DNA of 16,088 nucleotides, taken from contig JAWUXY010000128.1 in NCBI GenBank assembly GCA_034111105.1, positions 1 through 16,088 of the forward strand, in the 5' to 3' direction. Origin of the DNA: Bermanella sp034111105 (GTDB lineage Bacteria; Pseudomonadota; Gammaproteobacteria; Pseudomonadales; Oceanobacteraceae). Of this stretch, positions 6,815 through 14,781 are shown in pieces (the stretch's first letter is position 1; each line of letters starts with the position of its first letter). Position numbers and translations under genes: made by a program. The notes beneath the pieces were generated by a model. The model had not been told where the DNA came from. It ran no database searches and saw only the letters and a program-made list of their open reading frames with translations.

Positions 6815-7249
6815 TTATTGGCCATCGCTCACGTTGATAATTTCAACGTCAAACGTTAACTGTTTGCCCGCCAATGGATGGTTAAAATCAACAACCACTA
6901 GGTTATCTTCAACTTGTTGAATCACACCCGGTAGCTCCGCTTGGTTAGCATCCGCAAACGAAACGACCATTCCTTCTTCAAGCGCCATATCGGCAGAAAA
7001 ATCACTGCGTTTCATGTGCTGAATATTATTTGGGTTAGGCTGAGAGAACGCTTTTTCTGGTGGTACAACAAAACTTTTTTTATCACCGGCTTCTAAGCCA
7101 ATAATCAATTCTTCAAAGCCTTCAGGTAAATTACCATCTCCCACTTTTAAAGTAGCGGGTTCACGATCAAACGTAGTATCAACAACCTGACCATCCGCCA
7201 GCTTTAATGCGAAATGGAGTTCAACTTGTTTACCTTGAGCAATTTGCAT
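6815..7249 (-). CDS. fkpB: FKBP-type peptidyl-prolyl isomerase (SlpA-like)
   Basis: A 144-residue SlyD/SlpA-type FKBP with cytoplasmic prolyl isomerase and probably chaperone activity. It starts with the FKBP half-domain (VELHFALKLADGQVVDTTF, about 9-27). The IF (insert-in-flap) domain follows, with VPPEKAFSQPNP (62-73) and the GMVVSF region. The characteristic VDFNHPLAGKQLTFDVEI (about 120-137) closes the fold. It lacks the His-rich metal-binding tail of SlyD. The lspA-fkpB-ispH order is the one seen in E. coli and most gammaproteobacteria. There are 25 bases between the lspA stop and its ATG. Confidence 0.96.
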   Translation of the reverse strand: MQIAQGKQVELHFALKLADGQVVDTTFDREPATLKVGDGNLPEGFEELIIGLEAGDKKSFVVPPEKAFSQPNPNNIQHMKRSDFSADMALEEGMVVSFADANQAELPGVIQQVEDNLVVVDFNHPLAGKQLTFDVEIINVSDGQ

Positions 7250-7274
7250 AACGTTTACTTCACTTTAAATAGGT

Positions 7275-7796
7275 TTATTTCGCGGTTTGCTTTTTTTGCA
7301 AAAACAAACTGTCGATCAGCAACATGGCAGCACCAACAGAAATAGCACTGTCTGCAATATTAAAGGCAGGAAAATAACTAGGCCCCCAATGAACATGAAT
7401 AAAGTCCACCACGTGACCATACGCTAAGCGATCATATAAATTACCAATCGCCCCACCAATCACTAACGACAACGCAGCCGCCAGCCATTTTTCATTTTCT
7501 TTGAGCTTCATTAACCATACGCATAATACGCTACTCACAGAGATGGCGATTAAGGTAAAAAACCAACGCTGCCAACCGCCTTCATTCGCTAAAAAGCTAA
7601 ACGCTGCGCCTTTGTTGTACAACAAGGTTAAATCGAACACAGGCAATACATACACAGGCTGAGCATACTGTAAAAAATGCTCTGCCATTTGCTTAGTTGT
7701 AAAATCTAAAATAATGGTCAGCACGGCCAACCATAACCATTTTAAACGGGACACTTGCAAACCGGTGAACTGTTCTTGAATGAGTTTTGTAAGCAT
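7275..7796 (-). CDS. lspA: Prolipoprotein signal peptidase (signal peptidase II)
   Basis: A 173-residue inner-membrane aspartyl protease that removes signal peptides from diacylglyceryl-modified prolipoproteins. Four membrane segments are expected, at about 19-37, 76-96, 104-122 and 147-167. Family motifs are LLYNKGAAFSFL (58-69), GGAIGNLYDR (114-123), VVDFIHVHW (129-137) and FPAFNIADS (142-150). By comparison with Pseudomonas LspA the catalytic pair is Asp131 and Asp149. The ATG overlaps the ileS stop by one base (TAATG), so the two genes are translationally coupled. Length is normal for the family. Confidence 0.97.
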   Translation of the reverse strand: MLTKLIQEQFTGLQVSRLKWLWLAVLTIILDFTTKQMAEHFLQYAQPVYVLPVFDLTLLYNKGAAFSFLANEGGWQRWFFTLIAISVSSVLCVWLMKLKENEKWLAAALSLVIGGAIGNLYDRLAYGHVVDFIHVHWGPSYFPAFNIADSAISVGAAMLLIDSLFLQKKQTAK

Positions 7797-10702
7797 TAAG
7801 CGTAAGCCCTTTGTTCACCATCACCAGCTACGTTTTCAACACAACGACCACAAAGTGTTTCGTGTTCTTTATGTGCACCTACGTCTTCACGGTGATGCCA
7901 GCAGCGATCACACTTTTCGTGTTCGCTTGCTTCAATCAATACACGTAAGCCATCAATTTCTGTAGCTTGCCCTGCATTGTCATCAAACGCTTTCACATCA
8001 GCGGTTGAAGTAATGGTGACAAAACGCAACTCATCCCCTAGGCTGGCTAAGTCTTTTGCAAGTTGGCCGTCAACATATAACGTGACTTTTGCGCCTAAGC
8101 TTGCCCCAACGATTTTTTCGTTACGGGCTTTTTCTAGTAATTTATTCACTTCAGTTTTCACCGTCATGATTCGACGCCAGAAAGCATCATCAAATTTTTC
8201 ATCTTTAGCATTGAACAAATCACCATACCATTCCGCTAGCAAGACACTTTCTTCTCGCTCACCTTTGATTTGTGCTGGCATTTGTTCCCACGCTTCTTCA
8301 GCCGTAAAGCTTAAGATGGGGGCCATCCAACGAATCATGGCTTCAGCTACGTGATATAAAGCGGTTTGTGCAGAGCGACGCGCTGCCGAGTCCGCTTTGG
8401 TTGTGTACTGACGATCTTTAATCACATCTAAGTAAAAACCGCCCAGTTCATTCACACAGAAATGATGCAGCTTTTGATAAATGTTAATTAATTGGTATTC
8501 GTTGTAATGCGTTTGAATTTCACCTTGCAGCTTATTGGCTTGGTCAACAATCCACGCATCCAGCGGCAATAACTCATCGGCTGACATCATGTGTTTTTGT
8601 GGCTCAAAACCGTTAATGTTCGCCAATAAGAAACGCACCGTGTTACGGATACGGCGATACGAATCTGCGGTACGATTAAGAATCTGATCACTTACCGTCA
8701 TCTCACTGGTGTAATCCGTAGACGCCACCCATAAACGTAAAATGTCACCACCCAGCTTATTCACCACATCTTGCGGTGATACTGTGTTGCCGATTGATTT
8801 CGACATTTTTTTGCCGTCACCATCAACGGTAAAACCATGAGTTAACACGGTTTTGTAAGGTGCTTTACCACGGGCACCTACACTGGTCAGCATTGAAGAC
8901 TGGAACCAACCACGGTGTTGATCTGACCCTTCTAAATATAAATCGGCTGGCACGTGTAACTCAGGGTGCTCTTCAAGTACGGCTGTGTGTGTCACACCTG
9001 AATCAAACCACACATCTAGTGTGTCAGTGATCTTTTGATAATCATCCGCTTCGCTACCCAATAGTTCGCTTGGCTCTAAATCAAACCATGCATCGATGCC
9101 TTCAAGCTCTACTTTTTTCGCAACTTGTTCAATTAAGTCTTGAGTATTTGGGTGCAACTCGCCGGTTACTTTATTTACAAACAACGCGATAGGCACACCC
9201 CAAGTACGCTGACGAGAGATACACCAATCTGGGCGAGTCCCCATCATGGCTTCGATGCGCGCTTTACCCCAACTTGGACGCCAATCAACTGCATTTTCGA
9301 CTTCGTCCATGGCTTGCTCTAACAAACCATTTTGATTCATTGAAATAAACCACTGCGGCGTCGCGCGGAAAATAATTGGGCTCTTGTGTCTCCAGCAGTG
9401 TGGATAACTGTGCGTAATGTTTTGCTTTTTAAGCAACGCCCCTTTCTCATTCAAAATGCCCAGCACTTTAAAGTTACCTTTATCGGCAACACTTAAACCT
9501 GAAAGCTCTAACGCACTTAACGCTTCGTTTTCAATGAATAAGCCTTCAGCGTTTACCAGCATAGCTTGAGAGGTAATACCATATTTGTTCGATACAACGT
9601 AATCGTCCGCACCATGGAAAGGCGCTGTGTGAACAGAACCCGTACCAGAGTCTGCGGTAACGTGTAGGCCTGTGATGATGGGTACAAATTTTTCTGCTGC
9701 ACCTTCATCGCTAGGCATAAACGGATGCTTCACGCTAAATGGCGCGCTGTCGCTTTCTTCACGTACCCAACCAAAGTCTGCACCTTTTGCGAAACCGATG
9801 GTTTCGTAACCATCAGCCGCAATACCGTAACGCTCCATGGCATCACGCACTAAACCTGTGGCTAAAACGATTAATTCATCCGCTTCTTTTAAATACACCA
9901 ATGCGTATTCAATTTCTGGGTGAACCGATACCGCTTCGTTTGCTGGCAGTGTCCACGGAGTGGTTGTCCAGATAACGATGCTTGACGTTTTTGTTGTAAA
10001 TTCGGCTGCGTCTTTTTCTAGCTTAAATTTTGCTAATAAATCCGCTGTGTTTTGAAATGCAAATTTCACATCAATGGAAACCGATTTTTTATCTTGGTAT
10101 TCCACTTCCGCTTCTGCCAATGCAGAACCACAATCCATACACCAGTTAACTGGCTTCTCGCCTTTGTGTAAGTGACCGTTATTAATGATGCGACCAAGTG
10201 TGCGAATAATGTTGGATTCAAATTTAAAATCCATGGTTAGGTAAGGTTTATCCCAATCACCCAAAACCATCAAACGTTTAAAGTCATTACGCTGACCATC
10301 AACTTGTGTTTGTGCGTATTCACGACATTTTTGACGAAAGGTTTTTGCATCCACCGCGACGCCCGCTTTACCAATTTGTTTTTCAACGTTTAGCTCGATT
10401 GGTAAACCATGACAATCCCAACCTGGCACATAAGGGGCGTCTTTGCCGCTTAGGGTTTGAGATTTGATAATGATGTCTTTTAATATTTTATTCACCGAGT
10501 GACCAATGTGAATATCACCATTGGCGTACGGAGGGCCGTCATGCAAAATGAATTTTTCGCGACCAGAACGGGCATTACGAATGGCTTTGTATAAATCCAT
10601 TTCTTGCCATTTTTTCAATGTGGCAGGCTCACGCTGTGCCAAGTTTCCACGCATTGGGAAATCGGTTTCTGGAAGATTAAGTGTCGATTTATAGTCGGTC
10701 AT
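7796..10702 (-). CDS. ileS: Isoleucyl-tRNA synthetase
   Basis: A 968-residue class I synthetase that charges tRNA-Ile and edits misactivated valine. The HIGH motif is in PYANGDIHIGH (58-68) and the KMSKS motif at 632-636. The CP1 editing domain carries the GTGSVHTAPFHGADDY signature (about 353-368). The C-terminal zinc ribbon has four cysteines (Cys931, 934, 951, 954). The size and motif spacing match the usual bacterial type 1 enzyme rather than the mupirocin-resistant type 2 form. It starts eight bases after the ribF stop with only a weak GAG-type site, consistent with coupling to ribF. The stop overlaps the lspA start. Confidence 0.98.
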   Translation of the reverse strand: MTDYKSTLNLPETDFPMRGNLAQREPATLKKWQEMDLYKAIRNARSGREKFILHDGPPYANGDIHIGHSVNKILKDIIIKSQTLSGKDAPYVPGWDCHGLPIELNVEKQIGKAGVAVDAKTFRQKCREYAQTQVDGQRNDFKRLMVLGDWDKPYLTMDFKFESNIIRTLGRIINNGHLHKGEKPVNWCMDCGSALAEAEVEYQDKKSVSIDVKFAFQNTADLLAKFKLEKDAAEFTTKTSSIVIWTTTPWTLPANEAVSVHPEIEYALVYLKEADELIVLATGLVRDAMERYGIAADGYETIGFAKGADFGWVREESDSAPFSVKHPFMPSDEGAAEKFVPIITGLHVTADSGTGSVHTAPFHGADDYVVSNKYGITSQAMLVNAEGLFIENEALSALELSGLSVADKGNFKVLGILNEKGALLKKQNITHSYPHCWRHKSPIIFRATPQWFISMNQNGLLEQAMDEVENAVDWRPSWGKARIEAMMGTRPDWCISRQRTWGVPIALFVNKVTGELHPNTQDLIEQVAKKVELEGIDAWFDLEPSELLGSEADDYQKITDTLDVWFDSGVTHTAVLEEHPELHVPADLYLEGSDQHRGWFQSSMLTSVGARGKAPYKTVLTHGFTVDGDGKKMSKSIGNTVSPQDVVNKLGGDILRLWVASTDYTSEMTVSDQILNRTADSYRRIRNTVRFLLANINGFEPQKHMMSADELLPLDAWIVDQANKLQGEIQTHYNEYQLINIYQKLHHFCVNELGGFYLDVIKDRQYTTKADSAARRSAQTALYHVAEAMIRWMAPILSFTAEEAWEQMPAQIKGEREESVLLAEWYGDLFNAKDEKFDDAFWRRIMTVKTEVNKLLEKARNEKIVGASLGAKVTLYVDGQLAKDLASLGDELRFVTITSTADVKAFDDNAGQATEIDGLRVLIEASEHEKCDRCWHHREDVGAHKEHETLCGRCVENVAGDGEQRAYA

Positions 10703-10710
10703 TTTGGCTC

Positions 10711-11637
10711 TTACTGTTCGTTAAAATAGGCCTTGGCCAATTGGATATCGTTGAGAATGGCCGCTTTAAGTTCGTCTAGTCCGTTAAAGCGTTTTTCATC
10801 TCGTATTTTGTGTTTGAACGCCACTTCAATTCGCTGCCCATATAAATCACCGGCAAACCCGAATAAATGGGGTTCTAAAATAGGCTTGGTGCCGCCTACT
10901 GTTGGACGCATACCAATATTGGCCACGCCATTAAAGTTACCCGCTTGGGTAAACACTTCGACCGCAAACACACCCACTAGCGGGGTATGATTGCGCTTTA
11001 ATAAAACATTGGCGGTGGGCACACCAAAGGTGCGGGCTAATTTTTGCCCGTGGGCCACTCGACCAGAAATACTGTATTCACGCCCTAACAAGGTTTGTGC
11101 TTGGGTAAGGTCTGCATCGCTTAATGCTTGGCGAATCAGCGTACTGCTAACGCGCTCACCTTCTTGTTCAACGGTGCGCGTGTCTTGCACCTCAAAATCA
11201 AATTGCTCGCCGCTTTTTTGCAGGTAGGAAAAATCACCTGTGCGATCGCAACCAAAGCGAAAGTCATCACCAATGATAATGGCTTTTACATTTAGGCCAT
11301 CCACCAATACTTGTTTAACAAATTGCTCTGCGCTTAAGCTACGAAAACGATTATTAAACGCCATACACGCTAAGGCATCGATCCCCTGGGCTTGCAGCAG
11401 CTGTATTTTTTCTGCCAGTGTACTTAGCCTTGCTGGGGACGTTTGTGCATCGAACCACTCTTTGGGTTGCGGCTCAAACACCATCACCACGGTCGGCAAG
11501 CCAAGCGCTTGCGCAGTGGCTTTAAGCTTATTCAATACACGTTGATGCCCAAGGTGAACGCCATCGAAATTGCCGATGGTCAGCACACAGCCTTGCTCAA
11601 AGGTTTGAATATTATGTAATGCGCGGAAAAACTGCAT
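10711..11637 (-). CDS. ribF: Bifunctional riboflavin kinase / FAD synthetase
   Basis: A 308-residue cytoplasmic enzyme that phosphorylates riboflavin to FMN and adenylates FMN to FAD. The N-terminal nucleotidyltransferase domain has GNFDGVHLGHQ (22-32), the GDDFRFG segment (123-129) and RVSSTLIR (162-169). The C-terminal flavokinase domain begins at GREYSISGRVAHGQKL (185-200) and includes GVPTAN (205-210) and the EPHLFGF...DLYG segment (255-267), which holds the catalytic Glu255. It heads the tightly spaced ileS-lspA-fkpB-ispH group and probably has its own promoter in the gap after murJ. Confidence 0.97.
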   Translation of the reverse strand: MQFFRALHNIQTFEQGCVLTIGNFDGVHLGHQRVLNKLKATAQALGLPTVVMVFEPQPKEWFDAQTSPARLSTLAEKIQLLQAQGIDALACMAFNNRFRSLSAEQFVKQVLVDGLNVKAIIIGDDFRFGCDRTGDFSYLQKSGEQFDFEVQDTRTVEQEGERVSSTLIRQALSDADLTQAQTLLGREYSISGRVAHGQKLARTFGVPTANVLLKRNHTPLVGVFAVEVFTQAGNFNGVANIGMRPTVGGTKPILEPHLFGFAGDLYGQRIEVAFKHKIRDEKRFNGLDELKAAILNDIQLAKAYFNEQ

Positions 11638-11767
11638 AGTACAACTGTAAAATAAAAGCCCGCATTATAGAGGAGCCAAGGCCCAGTGAATAGCCATTAA
11701 GGCCCAAGCGATGGCTTCTGTGAATAATTAAGCACGCAAAAGCGTGATTCATGGCGCAATCATAAAA
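11638..11767. promoter_or_regulatory. murJ-ribF gap with candidate ribF promoter
   Basis: On the minus strand a perfect TATAAT (11669-11664) lies about 26 bases before the ribF ATG. A weak TTCACT (11690-11685) is 15 bases upstream as a possible -35. The -10 is convincing and the -35 is not. Closer to murJ is a small hairpin (11733-11746). Confidence 0.45.
11733..11746 (-). terminator. Weak hairpin downstream of murJ
   Basis: CACGC (11733-11737) and GCGTG (11742-11746) make a 5-bp stem with an AAAA loop on the plus strand. On the minus strand it is followed by CTTAATTATT, a partly T-rich tail. It may give partial termination after murJ. Confidence 0.3.
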
Positions 11768-13342
11768 CTAAGCACCTGTCCTTGCGGATAAATCTTTGAA
11801 TCGTACGCCCATCAATATCAGACTTGCACCATAGCTACCTGCACCCGCTGACACCAGTGCCAGCATCCACATGGCACGCTGCCACTCCCCAAACACCATC
11901 CACTGCTCAATACTTGGATTTATCGTTAAAATCACCGCAACCATTACACTGTTGGCAACCGCAATACGAATGATCCATTTCGACCAACCATGCTGTGCTT
12001 GATAAAAGCCCGCTTTGCGTAACCCTAAAAATAACCACAATGCATTCAGGTACGCCGATAGTGTGGTGGCCAGCGCCAATCCCGTATGAGCCAATAGCAG
12101 CACCAGTGGTAAATTAAACACCATATTGGCTACCATGGCCTTGATCCCAATTTTCACCGGCGTTTTAGTGTCTTGGCGTGCATAAAACCCTGGTGCCAGT
12201 ACTTTGATTAACATGAACGCCAACAAGCCCGCGCCATAAGCCATCAAGCTTAACGACATATTTTGCACATCATAGGCGGTCATTTCACCACGATAGAAAA
12301 TCGTCGCCATCAGTGGGGTCGCTAGCAATACGAGCGCCAGCGCCGATGGCAGGCCGATAAGCAACACCATACGCAAGCCCCAATCTAGGGTTTCATTAAA
12401 TTGCTGCTGATTCTTACCTGCGTGCTTTTGCGATAGGCTGGGTAAAATCACTACGGCAATCGCAATCGCAAACACACCCAAGGGCAGTTGCGCCAAGCGG
12501 TCTGAGTAGTACAGCCAGCTCACTGAGCCGCTTTCTAGGAACGACGCCAGCAACACATCAAGTAACAAGTTAATTTGGCTTACCGACACACCAAAGAGCG
12601 CGGGCACCATCAACACCAAGATGCGCTTAACGCCAGAATCAGCAAAAGCGGGTTTTGGCACAGCCATCAACCCTAGCTTCATCACAAACGGCAACTGAAA
12701 ACCAAGCTGTACAATACCCGCTAACATTACGCCCCAAGCAAGCGCCATTAATGGCTCGTCAAACCAAGGGGTAAAATAATACGTAGCCAGAATCAAACAC
12801 AGATTCAGCAAAACCGGTGTGACGGCAGGAATGGCAAAGTTGCCATAGGTATTCAACACGCTACCGTAAAAGGCGGTTAAGCTGATTAATAACAAATAGG
12901 GAAACGTAATTCGCAGCAGTTCGCTGGTCAGCGCAAACTTTTCTGGGTTGGATGCAAACCCTGGTGCAAATACCCAAGTTAACAAAGGTGCTGCGGCCAC
13001 CGCCACAATGGTAAAAGGCCCAATTATGGCCAATAGCGTCCCCGAAACAGCCTTAACTAACCCCTTTACGTCCTTGTCTTGCACCTTGTACTCGGACAAA
13101 ACCGGCACAAACGCAACACTAAACGCCCCTTCTGCGAATAAACGGCGAAAAAAGTTAGGAATTTTAAACGCCACGAAAAATGCATCCGCGCGCGCCCCAA
13201 AATACGATGCCACCAGTACATCACGGACCAAACCCAGCACTCGCGACACCAATGTCATGGCACTGACAATTGACGATGAGCGTAACAGGCCCGATTTTAC
13301 TGGGGTTGGTTGAGGATTGGCAGGTTGTTCAGAATTACTCAT
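11768..13342 (-). CDS. murJ: Lipid II flippase MurJ
   Basis: A 524-residue inner-membrane protein of the MOP superfamily, with 14 predicted membrane helices, that flips lipid II to the periplasm for peptidoglycan synthesis. The N-terminal region matches E. coli MurJ: MTLVSRVLGLVRD, then DAFFVAFKIPNFFRRLFAEGAFSVAFVP. Residues matching the essential E. coli arginines are present: Arg34 and Arg40, the Arg66/67 pair, and Arg282 in YYSDRLAQLPLGV. Relative to E. coli there are about 16 extra polar residues before the first helix. Its ribosome binding site is weak, so the exact start is less certain. It is divergent from rpsT and lies upstream of ribF, as in pseudomonads. Confidence 0.97.
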   Translation of the reverse strand: MSNSEQPANPQPTPVKSGLLRSSSIVSAMTLVSRVLGLVRDVLVASYFGARADAFFVAFKIPNFFRRLFAEGAFSVAFVPVLSEYKVQDKDVKGLVKAVSGTLLAIIGPFTIVAVAAAPLLTWVFAPGFASNPEKFALTSELLRITFPYLLLISLTAFYGSVLNTYGNFAIPAVTPVLLNLCLILATYYFTPWFDEPLMALAWGVMLAGIVQLGFQLPFVMKLGLMAVPKPAFADSGVKRILVLMVPALFGVSVSQINLLLDVLLASFLESGSVSWLYYSDRLAQLPLGVFAIAIAVVILPSLSQKHAGKNQQQFNETLDWGLRMVLLIGLPSALALVLLATPLMATIFYRGEMTAYDVQNMSLSLMAYGAGLLAFMLIKVLAPGFYARQDTKTPVKIGIKAMVANMVFNLPLVLLLAHTGLALATTLSAYLNALWLFLGLRKAGFYQAQHGWSKWIIRIAVANSVMVAVILTINPSIEQWMVFGEWQRAMWMLALVSAGAGSYGASLILMGVRFKDLSARTGA

Positions 13343-13530
13343 ACAAGCAGACTTAAGCCATTGTTTTTATTAAAAGTTGAGCGTCATTGTAATCTGAGCC
13401 TGTCATTGGCACGAGCCTTAAATATCATTTAGCCTTAAACAGACAAAGGGTTTGACAAAAAGCTCGCTACTCCGGATAATTCGGCACCCTTAAATCTAAT
13501 GTAAATACACTTTTTCGAAGGAGCCTGATA
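13343..13530. other. murJ/rpsT divergent intergenic region
   Basis: The 188-bp gap contains the rpsT promoter (13452-13480) and its leader. No convincing murJ promoter was identified on the minus strand. Confidence 0.5.
13452..13480 (+). promoter_or_regulatory. rpsT sigma-70 promoter
   Basis: TTGACA (13452-13457) is a perfect -35. A 17-base spacer separates it from GATAAT (13475-13480), five of six to the -10 consensus. Transcription should start near 13487, leaving a leader of about 45 bases before rpsT. This is a strong promoter as expected for a ribosomal protein gene. Confidence 0.85.
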
Positions 13531-13797
13531 GTGGCAAATTCAGCTGGATCACGTAAACGCGCTCGTCAGGCGGTTAACCGTCGCTCTCATAACGCTAGCC
13601 TACGTTCAATGGTTCGTACTTATCTTAAAAAAGTACGTGCAGCCATCGATACGAAAAACTACGACGAAGCTCAAACCGCACTAACTGCTGCAGCACCATT
13701 TGTAGATAAAATGGTAACTAAAGGCATTATGCACAAGAACAAAGCGGCTCGCGTTAAAAGCCGTTTGAACGCTGCGGTTGTTGCCCTTAAAGGTTAA
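13531..13797 (+). CDS. rpsT: 30S ribosomal protein S20
   Basis: An 88-residue basic, helical protein that binds 16S rRNA early in 30S assembly. The whole sequence fits S20: MANSAGSRKRARQAVNRRSHNASLRS at the start, the internal YLKKVRAAI and the C-terminal HKNKAARVKSRLNAAVVAL. Translation starts at GTG (13531), with AAGGAG seven bases upstream. In E. coli rpsT starts with the weak UUG, and S20 represses its own translation. The non-ATG start here may serve the same control, but that is inference. It is divergent from murJ and followed by two hairpins. Confidence 0.98.
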   Translation: MANSAGSRKRARQAVNRRSHNASLRSMVRTYLKKVRAAIDTKNYDEAQTALTAAAPFVDKMVTKGIMHKNKAARVKSRLNAAVVALKG

Positions 13798-13808
13798 TCG
13801 CTCAGTGC

Positions 13809-13858
13809 GGGCTTGTTTGTAAGCCCAATAAAAAAAGCCAGCATTGCTGGCTTTTTTT
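13809..13858 (+). terminator. rpsT transcription terminator (tandem hairpins)
   Basis: The first hairpin is GGGCTT (13809-13814) with AAGCCC (13821-13826). The second has GCCAGC (13837-13842) with GCTGGC (13846-13851), flanked by an A6 run on the left and a T7 run (13852-13858) on the right. This is a classical intrinsic terminator that could also stop minus-strand transcription. Confidence 0.92.
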
Positions 13859-14063
13859 ATGCATGTCATTCTCGCTCTAATACCATGAATCAATCACAAC
13901 TTTCACCCTACCAATGAATATGACAACGCATTCAACAGAACTCAAAGCTATGTACAAAATGTCTATTAGCTTATTTTTACCCTAAGCGCTGTTCTGCATC
14001 GCCACCTGCCAATCATGAGCTAGAGTTATCAACAGACTCCCTCAACCTTGGCAGGATTTACCG
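13859..14063 (+). promoter_or_regulatory. Leader with inverted repeat covering the RBS of the 14064 gene
   Basis: CCTGCCAA (14005-14012) and TTGGCAGG (14048-14055) are perfect 8-bp complements, 35 bases apart. The right arm includes most of the Shine-Dalgarno AGGA (14053-14056) for the gene at 14064. If the leader is transcribed, pairing would hide the ribosome binding site. No clear promoter was assigned. A 23-codon reading frame at 13914-13985 lacks a ribosome binding site. Confidence 0.45.
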
Positions 14064-14417
14064 ATGAAAATAATACTCGCCAGCTTAATTGTGACCTTGG
14101 CCACCTATGCACAAGCCTGCAGCGCTCAAGATATGCAAATGAGCATTTTCAGCGAACAACAAACATTTGATCAGTTCAGCCAAAACACAGTGCAACCCAC
14201 CTGGCTCATCGGGCAAACAGGCAAACTACAGGTTATGGGTTTTACACAGGTTACTCGCACGCACCGGCATTTAGATAACGACCACCAAGACTCGACTACT
14301 AGGCATCATCTTGGCTTTGGTGTGCATCAACAAATAACCTCATTCTTTTACACTCAAATGGTTATAACCGAACACAATGGAGGACAGCCTACTGTGAAAC
14401 TCGGAGTTGAGTTTTAA
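14064..14417 (+). CDS. Small exported beta-rich protein, family unknown
   Basis: A 117-residue protein that I do not recognise. Residues 1-18 look like a signal peptide (Lys2, a hydrophobic core, then a likely AQA cleavage site before Cys19). The Cys is not in a good lipobox, since Ala occupies the usual Leu position. The mature part has alternating polar and hydrophobic stretches (about 54-65, 80-89, 92-101, 110-117) and ends VKLGVEF. A terminal Phe after alternating residues is typical of outer-membrane beta-barrels. At about 99 mature residues it could be a very small barrel, part of an oligomeric one, or a degenerate remnant of a larger protein. It is His-rich around residues 71-84. AGGA is seven bases before ATG. 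A terminator follows, so it is probably monocistronic. Confidence 0.7.
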   Translation: MKIILASLIVTLATYAQACSAQDMQMSIFSEQQTFDQFSQNTVQPTWLIGQTGKLQVMGFTQVTRTHRHLDNDHQDSTTRHHLGFGVHQQITSFFYTQMVITEHNGGQPTVKLGVEF

Positions 14418-14425
14418 CTGATCAC

Positions 14426-14497
14426 TCACCTAAACGTTAGGTGATGATAATTGAATACCCCCTAACAAAACCGCCATTCAAAAATGAGCGGTTTTTT
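14426..14497 (+). terminator. Terminator after the small exported protein gene
   Basis: A first stem, TCACCTAA (14426-14433) with TTAGGTGA (14437-14444), has a 3-nt loop. A second stem, AAAACCGC (14467-14474) with GCGGTTTT (14488-14495), is extended by CATT/AATG with one bulge and followed by Ts to 14497. The second is a good intrinsic terminator. Confidence 0.8.
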
Positions 14498-14716
14498 AAT
14501 GTCTAGCTCATACTAATTAAAACGCCATCCTCATCAAAACGAAAAGTTTGGGCTGCATATTAAAATACCAATACGTCAATTTTTCCACGTATAAAAACGC
14601 CAATAAAATCGTCTTTTTGACTTATTTTATCTAAGTGTAATGTATTGTTATTTTATTAGACTATTTTGAAACATAACAAGAATTCTGACAGATCCTGACT
14701 AATCTCACAGTATAAG

Positions 14717-14756
14717 GACCTGCATATTTACGCAGACAGCACCAAGGATGCAGGTC
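14717..14756 (+). promoter_or_regulatory. Inverted repeat in the pagL-like gene leader
   Basis: GACCTGCAT (14717-14725) and ATGCAGGTC (14748-14756) are perfect 9-bp complements around a 22-base loop, ending 25 bases before the start codon. Within the loop, GCAG (14732-14735) could pair instead with CTGC of the left arm (14720-14723), giving a weaker, mutually exclusive hairpin. It could be an operator dyad or an RNA leader structure; sequence alone does not decide. Confidence 0.45.
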
Positions 14757-14781
14757 GATTCGTAACCAATAGGATGTTGTT

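Larger units (their letters stand above)
14418..14781 (+). other. Intergenic region before the pagL-like gene
   Basis: This 364-base gap holds two hairpins after the 14064 gene (14426-14444 and 14467-14497), then AT-rich sequence with no convincing gene, and a 9-bp inverted repeat just before the pagL-like gene (14717-14756). TTGACT (14617-14622) with TAATGT (14638-14643) is a possible promoter, but the 15-base spacer is short and the -10 is poor. Confidence 0.5.

Noticed and set aside
7977..8354. Plus-strand open frame of 125 codons
   Set aside because: Antisense to the ileS C-terminal region, which has clear coding motifs; Ser/Ala-rich composition typical of a shadow frame.
10733..11545. 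Three consecutive plus-strand open frames
   Set aside because: All are antisense to ribF and carry no domain signal.
11683..11730. Imperfect direct repeat (GTGAATA...ATTAAG) in the murJ-ribF gap
   Set aside because: The two copies differ in internal length and share only short blocks; likely chance in AT-rich sequence.
12948..13313. Plus-strand open frame of 121 codons
   Set aside because: Antisense to the conserved N-terminal part of murJ; no ribosome binding site or recognisable domain.
13914..13985. 23-codon plus-strand frame before the 14064 gene
   Set aside because: No ribosome binding site before its ATG and no sign of coding constraint; could be a leader peptide but nothing supports it.
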